DNA from: Bacillus sp. ISL-41 | Lineage (GTDB): Bacteria > Bacillota > Bacilli > Bacillales > Cytobacillaceae | Assembly (NCBI RefSeq): GCF_018613235.1 | Contig: NZ_JAGGQP010000022.1 | Location: 1 to 59,057 of the forward strand | Reading direction: 5' to 3' | Length of the DNA stretch: 59,057 nt | Shown: one piece after another, positions 10,785 to 18,662 of the stretch | Layout: each line of letters opens with the position of its first letter | How positions within the stretch are numbered: position 1 is the first letter of the stretch | Translations under genes and position numbers: made by a program | Notes under the pieces: model-generated | The model's input: the letters and a program-made list of their open reading frames with translations, nothing else | What the model was told of the DNA's origin: nothing | Databases searched by the model: none

Positions 10785-11650
10785 TTAACCATTAACGATG
10801 GTGCCGCCATTGACGTGAATGGTTTGTCCGCTAACATAAGTTGAGTCATCACTAGCCAGATAGACGTAGGCAGGTGCCAATTCATATGGCTGGCCGGCAT
10901 GTCCCATTGGAGCGTTTGTGCCGAACTTCGCGACTTCCTCTGCAGTGAAGGTCGAAGGAATGAGAGGAGTCCAGATTGGGCCTGGAGCTACGCTATTGAC
11001 ACGAATGCCCTGTGACGCAAGGGACATGGCTAGAGAACGTGTAAATGAAACAATCGCCCTTTGGTTGAAGAATAGTCGATCAACTTCTCATTACCCTTGT
11101 ATGCGGTAATAGAGGAGGTATTTATAATTGTGCTGCCTTTCTTCAAATGCGGCAGGACAGCCTTTGTCAGGTGGAAAATAGAAAATACATTCGTGCGGAA
11201 CGTCTTCTCCAACTGGTCTGCCGAGATATCGAGCAGACTTTTTTGCGGATGCTGTTCTGCTGCGTTATTGACCAGGATATCAATTTTACCGAACTCATCA
11301 AGCGTTTTCTTCGTCACTTCCTCACAGAATGGTTCACTGCCAATATCACCAGCAAGCAGCAGGCATTTCCGGCCTTCAGCTTCAACGAGTTCCTTTGTCG
11401 TCTGCGCATCTTTGCTTTCCTCAAGATAGACAATCGCAACATCCGCGCCTTCTTTTGCATAATAGATAGCTACAGATTTGCCGATACCGCTGTCTCCTCC
11501 GGTAATCAAGGCTACTTTACCACTTAATTTCCCAGATCCTTTATAATTTTCATCAACAGATTTAGGTTCAGGATTCATTTCCGGCTCAGTTCCAGGCTGA
11601 TGATCTTGGTGCTGAGGCGGAAAGCCCTGTTTTTTATTTTCATTAGGCAT
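10785..11650 (-). pseudogene. Frameshifted SDR family oxidoreductase (GSP39/YhdF-like)
   Basis: Two reading frames, 11650-11030 (206 codons) and 11027-10785 (80 codons), together make one classical short-chain dehydrogenase of about 288 aa, similar in length to B. subtilis YdaD/YhdF/YhxC. The first part holds the hydrophilic N-terminal extension, the TGGDSGIG nucleotide-binding motif, the N-N-A-A motif and the active-site Y-S-S-T-K. After T-K-G the frame runs into a stop. Restoring one G in the GGG (plus-strand CCC, 11057-11059) gives the expected A-I-V-S-F-T-R-S-L-A continuation into the second part. This is either a real inactivating deletion or a homopolymer sequencing error. The downstream piece is otherwise intact. 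Confidence 0.85.
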
Positions 11651-11746
11651 AAACTATTCACTCCTTTATTATGAGTCACCATTTATTAAATTCCTTTAAA
11701 ATCCAGATTAAAAACATGGAAATTACTTCTTCTAATCGTAAGTGAA

Positions 11747-11861
11747 TTGCCCGAAACAGTGAAAGGAGCAAAAAAGCTAGGACATGAGGCCAGCATTGTC
11801 CGAAAAGTTGGCAGGAAGCGAGAAACGGTAAAAGCAGAAGCTAGTTCTGCATTGAATGCAA
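11747..11861. repeat. Degenerate copy of the CCCGAAA/TTTCGGTAA-type array
   Basis: ATTGCCCGAAAC (11746-11757), ATTGTCCGAAA (11797-11807) and CGGTAAAAGCAG...TCTGCATTG (11826-11854) resemble pieces of the array at 54681-54937 and recur at 51-54 bp. The similarity is imperfect and judged by eye. Confidence 0.35.
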
Positions 11862-11896
11862 AAAAAATAAGCGGCCCCCTATAAAAGGGAGCCGCT
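11862..11896 (-). terminator. Terminator after the CoA-disulfide reductase gene
   Basis: On the minus strand AGCGGCTCCC (11896-11887) pairs with GGGGGCCGCT (11879-11870), followed by TATTTTTTTT. Confidence 0.9.
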
Positions 11897-11905
11897 CCAT
11901 ATTAA

Positions 11906-13558
11906 TTACTGAAGTTTATTTTTAAAGATTGAATAAGTCTTATAACCGCCTGTCAGGTTCTTGACCTTGAAGCCGTTTTGCTGAAGGATACGGGAAGCTA
12001 GGTAACCTCTCAATCCAACCTGGCAAGTGATCAGGATGGTTTCATCCTTTGGAAGCTCATCAAGACGATTACGCAAATCATCAAGCGGAATATTCTTTGA
12101 GCCTTCAATTTTGCCATCTGCATGCTCTTTCTCAGTACGCACGTCAATCATGAATGCGCCGTCCTGGAGCAATTTGTCAACTTCATAGTGCTGGACCGTT
12201 TCGATTGTACCATCCACAATGTTGGAAGCAACGTAACCAGCCATGTTCACTGGATCTTTTGCAGAAGAGAATGGTGGTGCGTAAGCAAGCTCAAGCTCTT
12301 GAAGGTCATAGACGCTCAAACCGCCTTTGATAGCCGTTGCGATAACATCAATACGCTTGTCAACACCATCTTTACCAACTGCCTGTGCACCAAAGATCTT
12401 GCCAGTCTCTCTGTCGAAAATAACTTTAAGAGAGATTTGCTCTGCGCCAGGATAGTAACCAGCGTGTGATAGCGGATGGATATGGACTACCTCATATGGA
12501 ATGCCCAGTCTGCGCAATAGCTTTTCGCTGTTGCCAGTCGTAGCAGCAGTCAACTCGAAAACTTTAACGATAGAAGTGCCCAGTGTACCTGGATATGCGA
12601 TTTTACGCCCATTGATATGATGTCCGACAATATGCGCCTGGCGGTTTGCTGGCCATGCGAGTGGAATCATTGTTGGCTGGCCATTGATATAGTCAGTAAC
12701 CTCGATCGCATCTCCCATTGCATAGATTGATTCGTCAGATGTCTGCAGGTATTCATTTACTTTAATACCGCCCCGTTCTCCAAGCTCAAGGTCAGAGTCA
12801 GCTGCAAGCTTGTTTTCCGGGCGAACACCGATTGACAGGATGATTAGTTCAGAATCAAGAACCTTGCCGCTTTCAAGAACTACTTTCGTGCCGTTCTCTT
12901 GAACATCGGTGATTCCGTCTCCAAGAATCAGCTCAACGCCATTTTTTCTCAACTCATCTTCAACGATTGCTGCCATTTCTGGATCAACCGGCCCCATAAC
13001 CTGTGGCAATTTCTCGACTAGAGTAACATTGACTCCAGCGTGTACCAGGTTTTCAGCCATTTCAAGACCGATAAAGCCACCGCCGATTACGACTGCGTTA
13101 TTTGGTTTATTGTCTTCAAGGTATGCTTTGATTTTATCCATATCCGGAATATTTCTAAGCGTAAATACATTTGCGCTCTTCAAGCCTTCAATCGGAGGAA
13201 CGATTGGTTTCGCTCCTGGTGATAAAACTAGAACATCATAGCTTTCAGTGTATTCTTCACCAGTTTGGACATGTTTTATAGAAACAGTTTTATCTTCACG
13301 GTTGATTGCAGTCACTTCAGAGAAATTGCGGATATCCAGGTTGTAACGTGCATTCATGCCTTCAACAGTTTGCAGAAGCAATTTTTTGCGGTCTTCAATA
13401 ACGCCGCTGATATGATAAGGCAGTCCGCAGTTTGCGAAAGAAATGAACTCTCCTCTTTCAAAAAGAACTATTTCAGCCTGTTCATCAAGTCTTCTTAGTT
13501 TAGTTGCTGTAGTTGCTCCACCTGCTACGCCGCCAACGATTACGATTTTTTTACCCAT
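11906..13558 (-). CDS. cdr: CoA-disulfide reductase / NAD(P)H polysulfide reductase with C-terminal rhodanese domain
   Basis: The 550-aa flavoprotein joins a FAD/NAD(P)H disulfide reductase (about 1-450) to a rhodanese domain (about 460-548). The FAD motif G-G-V-A-G-G-A begins at residue 9. The single redox Cys of the CoADR/Npsr family is Cys44, in F-A-N-C-G-L-P-Y-H. The rhodanese active-site Cys is Cys512, in I-T-C-Q-V-G-L-R-G. Family members reduce CoA disulfide, CoA persulfide or polysulfide; the fused rhodanese favours a persulfide or sulfane-sulfur role. AAAGGATG precedes the ATG. The gene is alone, with a terminator at its end and a CsoR/CstR-like dyad in its promoter, which supports a sulfur-stress function. 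Confidence 0.92.
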   Translation of the reverse strand: MGKKIVIVGGVAGGATTATKLRRLDEQAEIVLFERGEFISFANCGLPYHISGVIEDRKKLLLQTVEGMNARYNLDIRNFSEVTAINREDKTVSIKHVQTGEEYTESYDVLVLSPGAKPIVPPIEGLKSANVFTLRNIPDMDKIKAYLEDNKPNNAVVIGGGFIGLEMAENLVHAGVNVTLVEKLPQVMGPVDPEMAAIVEDELRKNGVELILGDGITDVQENGTKVVLESGKVLDSELIILSIGVRPENKLAADSDLELGERGGIKVNEYLQTSDESIYAMGDAIEVTDYINGQPTMIPLAWPANRQAHIVGHHINGRKIAYPGTLGTSIVKVFELTAATTGNSEKLLRRLGIPYEVVHIHPLSHAGYYPGAEQISLKVIFDRETGKIFGAQAVGKDGVDKRIDVIATAIKGGLSVYDLQELELAYAPPFSSAKDPVNMAGYVASNIVDGTIETVQHYEVDKLLQDGAFMIDVRTEKEHADGKIEGSKNIPLDDLRNRLDELPKDETILITCQVGLRGYLASRILQQNGFKVKNLTGGYKTYSIFKNKLQ

Positions 13559-13597
13559 TGTATTGTCATCCTTTCGGTTGAAAAATTTATGTGTTTT

Positions 13598-13613
13598 ATA
13601 CCCCTACTGGTAT
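13598..13613 (-). promoter_or_regulatory. CsoR/CstR-like operator in the cdr promoter
   Basis: ATACC-CCTACT-GGTAT is a dyad with a C-rich left half, similar to operators of the CsoR/CstR/RcnR family. On the minus strand it overlaps a TATAAA -10 (13601-13596), with TTCACG about 18 bp further upstream as a possible -35. CstR senses persulfide, which fits the rhodanese-reductase gene. The regulator gene is not in the window. Confidence 0.45.
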
Positions 13614-13790
13614 ATTAACGTGAAAATAGGGGAAATCCAATAGTACTTTGTGAAGGATTTGTGAATGTTTTACCAAATTAAGTATCCCTGACCGACTAAT
13701 GTCACATCCGAAACCAATACATTCATTTTAACGTGTAAATAGGGTAATACCATGGGCGGTTTGTGAACCATTCATGACTTTTCTATAAAT

Positions 13791-13824
13791 TAAAAGCGGA
13801 CAATGCAACCATCATCCGCTTTTT
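13791..13824 (-). terminator. Terminator after yajQ/yitK
   Basis: AAAAGCGGA (13792-13800) and TCCGCTTTT (13815-13823) form the stem. The minus-strand tail is TTTTAATTT. Confidence 0.75.
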
Positions 13825-13853
13825 ACTCAACATTATTTAGTTTTAGCACTTTA

Positions 13854-14345
13854 TTAACGATAATTCACGAATTGAACATCTACAGTAAGATCTGCTTCTT
13901 TGACAGCAGCGATGATCTTTTGAAGGTCATCACGGTTTTTGCCTGTGACGCGGACTTGGTCATCCTGTACCTGGCTCTTGATTTTCAAGCCGCTGTTTTT
14001 GATGATTGTATTGATTTTCTTTGCGTTCTCTTTATCGATTCCCTGTACGAGCTTGGCTCTTTGTCGGACTGTTCCTCCTGAAGCACGCTCGACTTTCCCA
14101 TAGTCTAGATTTTTTATCGGAATGCCTCGTTTAATCATCTTGCTGAATAGAACATCCTTCAACTGGTCAAGCTTGTATTCATCATCTGAGATAAGGACAA
14201 GTTCTTCTTTATCAAGTGAAATATCACTCTTGCTGCCCTTAAAATCGTAGCGATTCTGGATTTCTTTCATAGCGATGCTGATGGCATTGGTGACTTCAGA
14301 CATTTCTACCTTGGATACAATATCAAATGAGCTCTCTTTAGACAT
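13854..14345 (-). CDS. yitK: YajQ family nucleotide-binding protein
   Basis: The 163-aa soluble protein has the full YajQ/UPF0234 length. It starts S-F-D-I-V-S-K-V and continues with the conserved R-Y-D-F-K-G-S block near residue 32. In other bacteria YajQ proteins bind cyclic di-GMP or act on RNA or phage gene expression; the role in Bacillus is unknown. GGAGGTAG lies upstream of the ATG at 14345. It is divergent from cvfB across 325 bp and occupies the same position as B. subtilis yitK beside yitL. Confidence 0.9.
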   Translation of the reverse strand: MSKESSFDIVSKVEMSEVTNAISIAMKEIQNRYDFKGSKSDISLDKEELVLISDDEYKLDQLKDVLFSKMIKRGIPIKNLDYGKVERASGGTVRQRAKLVQGIDKENAKKINTIIKNSGLKIKSQVQDDQVRVTGKNRDDLQKIIAAVKEADLTVDVQFVNYR

Positions 14346-14515
14346 GACTACCTCCGGAATAAGGAAAATTTGCTGCGCCGGGAGACAATGGCTGTCCAGG
14401 CGCTTTCGCTTTTGCTTACATTATAGTAAAATATAGCAGTTCAAACAACTTTACGTAATTTAGAGCGTTTTGCCTGATTATAAAAGTATAAACTTTTTTC
14501 ATTCAGATTAAAGTC

Positions 14516-14630
14516 TAGCTGCAGCGCCTAGCCCCTCGATCGTTTCGGTCCGCCCAATGAAGTCAAAGAACGACTTCACCGGTCGGTCCTCCAACGCTAT
14601 TCGGGGCTGACCAAGGCGCTTACGCTTTCT
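14516..14630. repeat. Structured intergenic repeat (family A)
   Basis: A compact copy running from CTGCAGCGCCTAGCCCCTCGA to GGCGCTTACGCTTT. The central hairpin keeps GAAGTC/GACTTC and has GGTCCG paired with CGGTCC, where the 45085 copy has GGTCCTG with CAGGCCC. It fills much of the 325-bp gap between yitK and cvfB; the rest is AT-rich DNA with no other clear signal. Confidence 0.8.
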
Positions 14631-14670
14631 TATTTGGGTAAGATGTTAATAACAAGGCAGGAGGGATTAT

Positions 14671-15534
14671 ATGTCCTTGAACGAATATACAGGTCAGACA
14701 ATGGAACTGACCGTAGCAAGAATTGTTGATTTCGGTTATTTTTTAACGGACGGAGAAGAGGATGTGCTGCTCCATTCCAATGATACAGACCGAACATTTG
14801 AAGAAGGAGATAAGGTAGAGGTATTTCTTTTTGTTGAATCAAGAGGGAGGCTCGCAGCAACAACGACCATACCGAAAGTGCAGGTAGGACACTATGAGTG
14901 GGTTCCTGTCGTTGATGTTAAAGAAGGTATCGGCATATTCCTGGATATTGGGATCAGCAAGGATGTTTTGCTTGGCGAGGAAGACTTGCCAGTAGTAAAA
15001 TCAGTTTGGCCGCAAGAAGGGGACTTGCTTTATATCACGCTTCGAGTAAACCGCAACAATATGATATATGCTCGAATGGCCACGGACCCTGTCATTCAGG
15101 AAATTTCGGTCAAAGCGACAAGAAGTGACTTCAATAAAAATGTCCATGGCTATGTATACCGCACGGCAAGGGTGGGCAGCTGGATGATCACTGCTGAAGG
15201 CTTTAAAGGCTTCATCCATGAATCACAGCGCCGCACTGAGCCGCGTATTGGCCAGAAAGTAGAGGGAAGGATCATCGACGTAAAACCGGATGGATCTGTC
15301 AATATCTCGCTTTTGCCGCGTAAGCAGGAAGCTTTGGATGAAGACGCTGAGAAAATCATGGAATACCTGGAGCTCCGTAATGGCGCAATGCCATACCATG
15401 ACAAGAGCATGGCCGAGGATATCCAGGAACGCTTCGGGATGAGCAAAGGCTCCTTCAAGAGGGCTATGGGAAGGCTTATGAAGGAAGGAAAGATCTATCA
15501 GGAAGACAATTGGACATATAAAAAAGAAAAATAG
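14671..15534 (+). CDS. cvfB: CvfB family S1 RNA-binding protein (YitL)
   Basis: The 287-aa cytoplasmic RNA-binding protein is the homologue of B. subtilis YitL and Staphylococcus CvfB. Three S1-like OB folds span roughly residues 5-65, 70-140 and 150-215, followed by a C-terminal winged-helix domain (about 220-285) with a D-I-Q-E-R-F-G-M-S-K-G-S-F-K helix. CvfB influences virulence and gene expression post-transcriptionally in S. aureus; that role in Bacillus is not established. AGGAGGG precedes the ATG. A short GC hairpin terminator follows the stop at once. Confidence 0.92.
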   Translation: MSLNEYTGQTMELTVARIVDFGYFLTDGEEDVLLHSNDTDRTFEEGDKVEVFLFVESRGRLAATTTIPKVQVGHYEWVPVVDVKEGIGIFLDIGISKDVLLGEEDLPVVKSVWPQEGDLLYITLRVNRNNMIYARMATDPVIQEISVKATRSDFNKNVHGYVYRTARVGSWMITAEGFKGFIHESQRRTEPRIGQKVEGRIIDVKPDGSVNISLLPRKQEALDEDAEKIMEYLELRNGAMPYHDKSMAEDIQERFGMSKGSFKRAMGRLMKEGKIYQEDNWTYKKEK

Positions 15535-15557
15535 AGCCGGTCGGCTCTATTTTTTTT
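15531..15557 (+). terminator. Terminator after cvfB
   Basis: ATAGAGCCG (15531-15539) and CGGCTCTAT (15542-15550) form the stem, with TTTTTTT downstream. The first arm overlaps the cvfB stop codon. Confidence 0.85.
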
Positions 15558-15592
15558 ATTGATTTCAATTAAATAGTTAGTTCAAGTTTTTA

Positions 15593-15724
15593 TTAAAGAT
15601 GATCTGTTTTCTTGGAGTATTGATTCTTGCCAGCTTTGCGATTCTTTTCACGCATCATATTTTTTTCGTGGCGAAGGGCATTGTTGTCCTTTGCTTTTTT
15701 ATCGTTATCAGATGTATGTGGCAT
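15593..15724 (-). CDS. DUF3941 family 43-aa microprotein
   Basis: This is a short gene of 43 codons on the minus strand, reading M-P-H-T-S-D-N-D-K-K-A-K-D-N-N and ending Q-Y-S-K-K-T-D-H-L. That pattern is characteristic of the small, highly charged DUF3941 proteins of Bacillaceae. The product is very rich in Lys, Asn and Asp, with no hydrophobic segment, so it should be soluble and perhaps nucleic-acid or spore associated; the function is unknown. AAAGGAG (15739-15733) gives a good ribosome site. It lies downstream of degV on the same strand, and its ribosome site falls inside the terminator-like hairpin between them. Confidence 0.85.
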   Translation of the reverse strand: MPHTSDNDKKAKDNNALRHEKNMMREKNRKAGKNQYSKKTDHL

Positions 15725-15731
15725 ATTAAAA

Positions 15732-15781
15732 ACTCCTTTCAGGTTAGGTACATTTTATTTTTCCTAAAACCCGAAAGGAGT
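15732..15781 (-). terminator. degV terminator-like hairpin that contains the DUF3941 ribosome site
   Basis: On the minus strand ACTCCTTTC (15781-15773) pairs with GAAAGGAGT (15740-15732), extended by GGTT/AACC, followed by TTTTTAAT. The 3' arm is the AAAGGAG ribosome site of the DUF3941 gene, so folding would both terminate and hide that site. Confidence 0.65.
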
Positions 15782-15788
15782 ATGTAAA

Positions 15789-16649
15789 TTATAAAGACAG
15801 TTTATTTAAGAAGAAAATAGCAATCGTACCTGGCCCTGTATGGGAACCGACCGCTGCACCAATCGAAGTGATGAAAACATCCTTTGCATTTAGCTCTTCA
15901 AGAATCATATTCTTCATCTCAGTGGCTGTTTCTAAGTCATCCGCATGGCTGATGCCGACGATTTGGTTTTCAAAAGCTACACCGCGTTCCTTCATTACTT
16001 CAATGATCCTGCGAAGAAGCTTTTTCTTTCCGCGGATTTTTTCGATTGGAACCAATTTCCCATCCTCCACATTCAGCAGCGGCTTGATATTCAATAGGCC
16101 CCCGACGAAAGCAGAAGCTTTAGATACGCGTCCGCCTTTAGCAAGATGGTCAAGGTCATCAACAGTAAATAGATGCTCCATATGCTCGCTTAGGAATTGC
16201 ACGGCTTCAACGATTTCATCCTTTGAAAAATTCTCCTTCGCCATCCGTGCTGCTTCCATGACAACCAGCCCTTGTCCAAGTGAGGCACATTTTGTATCGA
16301 TGATTGACAAGTTGAAGTCGGGATATTCCTCCTTGACCTGCTCGGCAATCATGACGGCTGTCTGATATGTTCCTGATAATTGTGAAGAGAAAGCTATGTA
16401 TATTCCATCCTGTTTATTCTCGGCCAATTCTGTAAAAACTTCTTTAAAACCAGCAGGAGAAGCCTGTGAGGTTTTCGGAAGGTTGCCAGCGCGAATTTGA
16501 TCGTACACTTGCTTTGGCTGGATCGTTCGCAGGTCCTCATATTCAGTGTCATTAATATGGACCTTCAACGGGAATAGTATTGCATCATTTTCTTCATAAA
16601 AACTCAATGGCAAATCACATGCACTGTCAGCCATGATTTTTACTGACAT
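15789..16649 (-). CDS. yitS: DegV family fatty-acid-binding protein
   Basis: The 286-aa cytoplasmic DegV protein starts M-S-V-K-I-M-A-D-S-A-C-D-L. The N-terminal D-S-x-x-D-L motif is the family hallmark. A S-S-Q-L-S-G-T-Y-Q motif near residue 90 and G-S-H-T-G-P-G near the C-terminus line the fatty-acid pocket. DegV/FakB proteins present acyl chains to a FakA kinase. The frame extends upstream to GTG at 16658, but AGGTGA sits correctly for the ATG at 16649, so that start is chosen. It is in the B. subtilis yitS position, divergent from yitT. Confidence 0.9.
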   Translation of the reverse strand: MSVKIMADSACDLPLSFYEENDAILFPLKVHINDTEYEDLRTIQPKQVYDQIRAGNLPKTSQASPAGFKEVFTELAENKQDGIYIAFSSQLSGTYQTAVMIAEQVKEEYPDFNLSIIDTKCASLGQGLVVMEAARMAKENFSKDEIVEAVQFLSEHMEHLFTVDDLDHLAKGGRVSKASAFVGGLLNIKPLLNVEDGKLVPIEKIRGKKKLLRRIIEVMKERGVAFENQIVGISHADDLETATEMKNMILEELNAKDVFITSIGAAVGSHTGPGTIAIFFLNKLSL

Positions 16650-16778
16650 CACTTTCACCTGCTTTCGACCTTTTTATGTTAATAGTTTATAGGGAATATC
16701 GCAAAAAGACAATTAAATATAGTGATTTTCGGCAAAATAGGGGTACAGGATGAATAGAAAAGAATAAGGGGGATTTAC

Positions 16779-17621
16779 ATGGTTTGGTTGGAAACAAAAA
16801 AAATCATCATCGTGGTGATCGGGGCATTCTTGAATGCTTTGTCACTGAATTTCTTTTTAATCCCTGCAAATGTATATGCCAGCGGCTTTACAGGGATTGC
16901 TCAGCTCGTTTCGAGCATACTTGGTGCATTCGCGCCATTTAATATTTCTACAGGGATTCTTCTATTATTATTGAATATTCCGGTAACCATCCTTGGTTGG
17001 AAGAAGGTAGGAAAATCATTTACATTTTATAGTTTTATCTCCGTACTGCTTTCATCATTCTTTCTTGAAATCATTCCGGTAAAAGAAGTTTCGAGCGATA
17101 TCCTGCTGAATGCCGTTTTTGGGGGAGTCATCGCCGCGGTCGGTGTGGGACTGACCTTAAAGTGGGGCGCTTCCACAGGTGGAATGGATATTATTGCTAT
17201 GGTTCTGTCACGAATGAATGATCGTCCGGTTGGTACATATTTCTTTACCTTGAATGGCATCATTATAATGACAGCTGGCTTTGTATTTGGCTGGGAAAAT
17301 GCTCTTTATACACTTGTCGCTCTGTATGTGTCCACAAGGGTAATTGATGCCATCCATACACGCCATGAGAAGTTGACGGCAATGATAGTCACGAAGAAAT
17401 CGGATGAATTAAAGAAAGCGATTCATGACAAACTTGTACGTGGCATCACGCTGCTGCCCGCAAAGGGAGCTTTTTCAGGAGAACAGAAGGAAATGCTCAT
17501 TATTGTTGTCACAAGGTATGAATTGTATGACCTGGAACACATTATCAAGGAAGTGGATCCACATGCATTTACCAATATTGTTGAGACGGCTGGGATCTTC
17601 GGTTTTTTCCGAAGGGAATAA
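16779..17621 (+). CDS. yitT: YitT family membrane protein
   Basis: The 280-aa integral membrane protein has about five hydrophobic helices in the N-terminal YitT_membrane domain (about 10-205) and a C-terminal cytoplasmic DUF2179 domain (about 215-275). The loop L-N-F-F-L-I-P-A-N-V-Y-A-S-G-F-T-G near residue 25 and W-G-A-S-T-G-G-M-D-I-I near residue 130 are conserved in the family. Function is unknown; transport has been suggested from topology. AAGGGGG precedes the ATG. It is followed 22 bp later by the BsuPI-domain gene, in the order of B. subtilis yitT-ipi, so the two probably share a transcript. Confidence 0.9.
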   Translation: MVWLETKKIIIVVIGAFLNALSLNFFLIPANVYASGFTGIAQLVSSILGAFAPFNISTGILLLLLNIPVTILGWKKVGKSFTFYSFISVLLSSFFLEIIPVKEVSSDILLNAVFGGVIAAVGVGLTLKWGASTGGMDIIAMVLSRMNDRPVGTYFFTLNGIIIMTAGFVFGWENALYTLVALYVSTRVIDAIHTRHEKLTAMIVTKKSDELKKAIHDKLVRGITLLPAKGAFSGEQKEMLIIVVTRYELYDLEHIIKEVDPHAFTNIVETAGIFGFFRRE

Positions 17622-17643
17622 ACACTGAAATGGAGGTTTGTAC

Positions 17644-18432
17644 ATGAGGAAGGCTAGTTTGTTGATCATTTTGCTGTTGCTGGCAGTGGCACCTGCCCTT
17701 GCAATTGGCGAAGAAAAACAGTCACCTTCAACGCTTGAATACAGTTTTTACATAGACCCTTTAGCTGGTCCTGAAAAAGCTGCATTTGAGATTGTCCTGC
17801 AAAACCTGGGGGACACAGAGCTTTCTTTTGAATTTCCAACATCACAAAAATACGAAATAACTGTTCTGGATGCCAATAAGAAAAAGGTGTATCAGTATTC
17901 AGAAGGAAAGTCCTTTGCTCAGGCTTTTGAAACCGTGACCTTGAAACCGCAGCAGAAAATGAAATGGGTGGAAGATTGGGATTACACGAGTGCAGGTAAA
18001 AGGGTCCCAGAAGGAGAATATACGGTCACTGCACAGTTAAAAGCAACCAGCCTCAACGGAAAACCTGTTGCGGACAATAAGCTGCTTACAGATACAAAGA
18101 CAATGTATATTCCAGGTGAAAATCCAGTTTTCAAAAGTGTTGTATCAGAGGGCAACAAGGGCATTTATAAAATAATGGGTGAGTCCAGGCCAATCAACGG
18201 TAAGTTCTATTACACAGTTGAAGATGGTCATAACCAGCTGATTGCCGAAACAGAAATGGTCCCTGATGCAAATTACCCGCAATGGAAACCTTTCACATTG
18301 GAAGTCTCCATTCCTGAAAGCAAGCTTCCGCAAAATGGATCCCTCATACTCAATTTGTATGAACGCAGCAAGGATGGCGAAATCATCCATACGTATCCAG
18401 TGCTGCTCGAAAGATTTAATCCAAATAACTAA
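17644..18432 (+). CDS. ipi: Secreted BsuPI-domain protein (Ipi-like), extended
   Basis: The 262-aa protein has a cleavable signal peptide (about residues 1-20, hydrophobic core L-L-I-I-L-L-L-L-A-V). A BsuPI domain (about 30-130) matches the intracellular proteinase inhibitor family, and a second beta-rich region (about 140-260) follows. B. subtilis Ipi is only about 119 aa and cytoplasmic, so this form is longer and exported. ATG at 17644 follows GGAGG at proper spacing; an upstream in-frame TTG at 17638 lacks spacing. Position after yitT supports the ipi assignment. Whether it still inhibits proteases cannot be seen in sequence. Confidence 0.8.
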   Translation: MRKASLLIILLLLAVAPALAIGEEKQSPSTLEYSFYIDPLAGPEKAAFEIVLQNLGDTELSFEFPTSQKYEITVLDANKKKVYQYSEGKSFAQAFETVTLKPQQKMKWVEDWDYTSAGKRVPEGEYTVTAQLKATSLNGKPVADNKLLTDTKTMYIPGENPVFKSVVSEGNKGIYKIMGESRPINGKFYYTVEDGHNQLIAETEMVPDANYPQWKPFTLEVSIPESKLPQNGSLILNLYERSKDGEIIHTYPVLLERFNPNN

Positions 18433-18433
18433 C

Positions 18434-18472
18434 AAAGCAAAAGCTGGCGGAATCCCCGCCAGCTTTTGCTTT
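18434..18472. terminator. Bidirectional terminator between the BsuPI gene and yizC
   Basis: AAAGCAAAAGCTGGCGG (18434-18450) and its perfect complement (18456-18472) make a 17-bp stem with a 5-nt loop, A/T-rich on both flanks. It overlaps the yizC stop codon. Confidence 0.95.
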
Positions 18473-18662
18473 ACTTGCCTTCAATTGAATTCAGCTCGTC
18501 CTGAAATGACCGAAGCTGCTCTTTTTCAGCCATTGTCGTATTGGCATAGGCTGAAGATAGAGCATTTTTAGCAGTGTTGATGGCTGCAGACTGTTCCGCA
18601 GGCTCCGCAGTCTTAGCTAATTGGACAGCCTTCCTTGCTTCCTGAAAAAGCCTGTTTCCCAT
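18471..18662 (-). CDS. yizC: DUF3813 family small protein (YizC)
   Basis: The 63-aa soluble protein is probably helical, with no signal peptide. The opening M-G-N-R-L-F-Q-E-A-R-K-A-V and the alanine-rich, heptad-like middle match DUF3813 proteins; B. subtilis YizC is in the same neighbourhood. Function is unknown. Its ATG follows immediately after the TAA of the small gene upstream (18663-18815), and the ribosome site GGGGGG lies inside that gene, so the pair is translationally coupled. Confidence 0.85.
   Translation of the reverse strand: MGNRLFQEARKAVQLAKTAEPAEQSAAINTAKNALSSAYANTTMAEKEQLRSFQDELNSIEGK

Noticed and set aside
10785-11650. Programmed frameshift in the SDR gene
   Set aside because: No slippery heptamer or stimulatory structure, and related SDR genes are single-frame; a deletion or sequencing error is simpler.
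11744-11883. Coding-like stretch starting E-L-P-E-T-V-K-G-A-K-K
   Set aside because: No start codon in frame with a ribosome site, it runs into the cdr terminator hairpin, and the DNA resembles a decayed repeat array.
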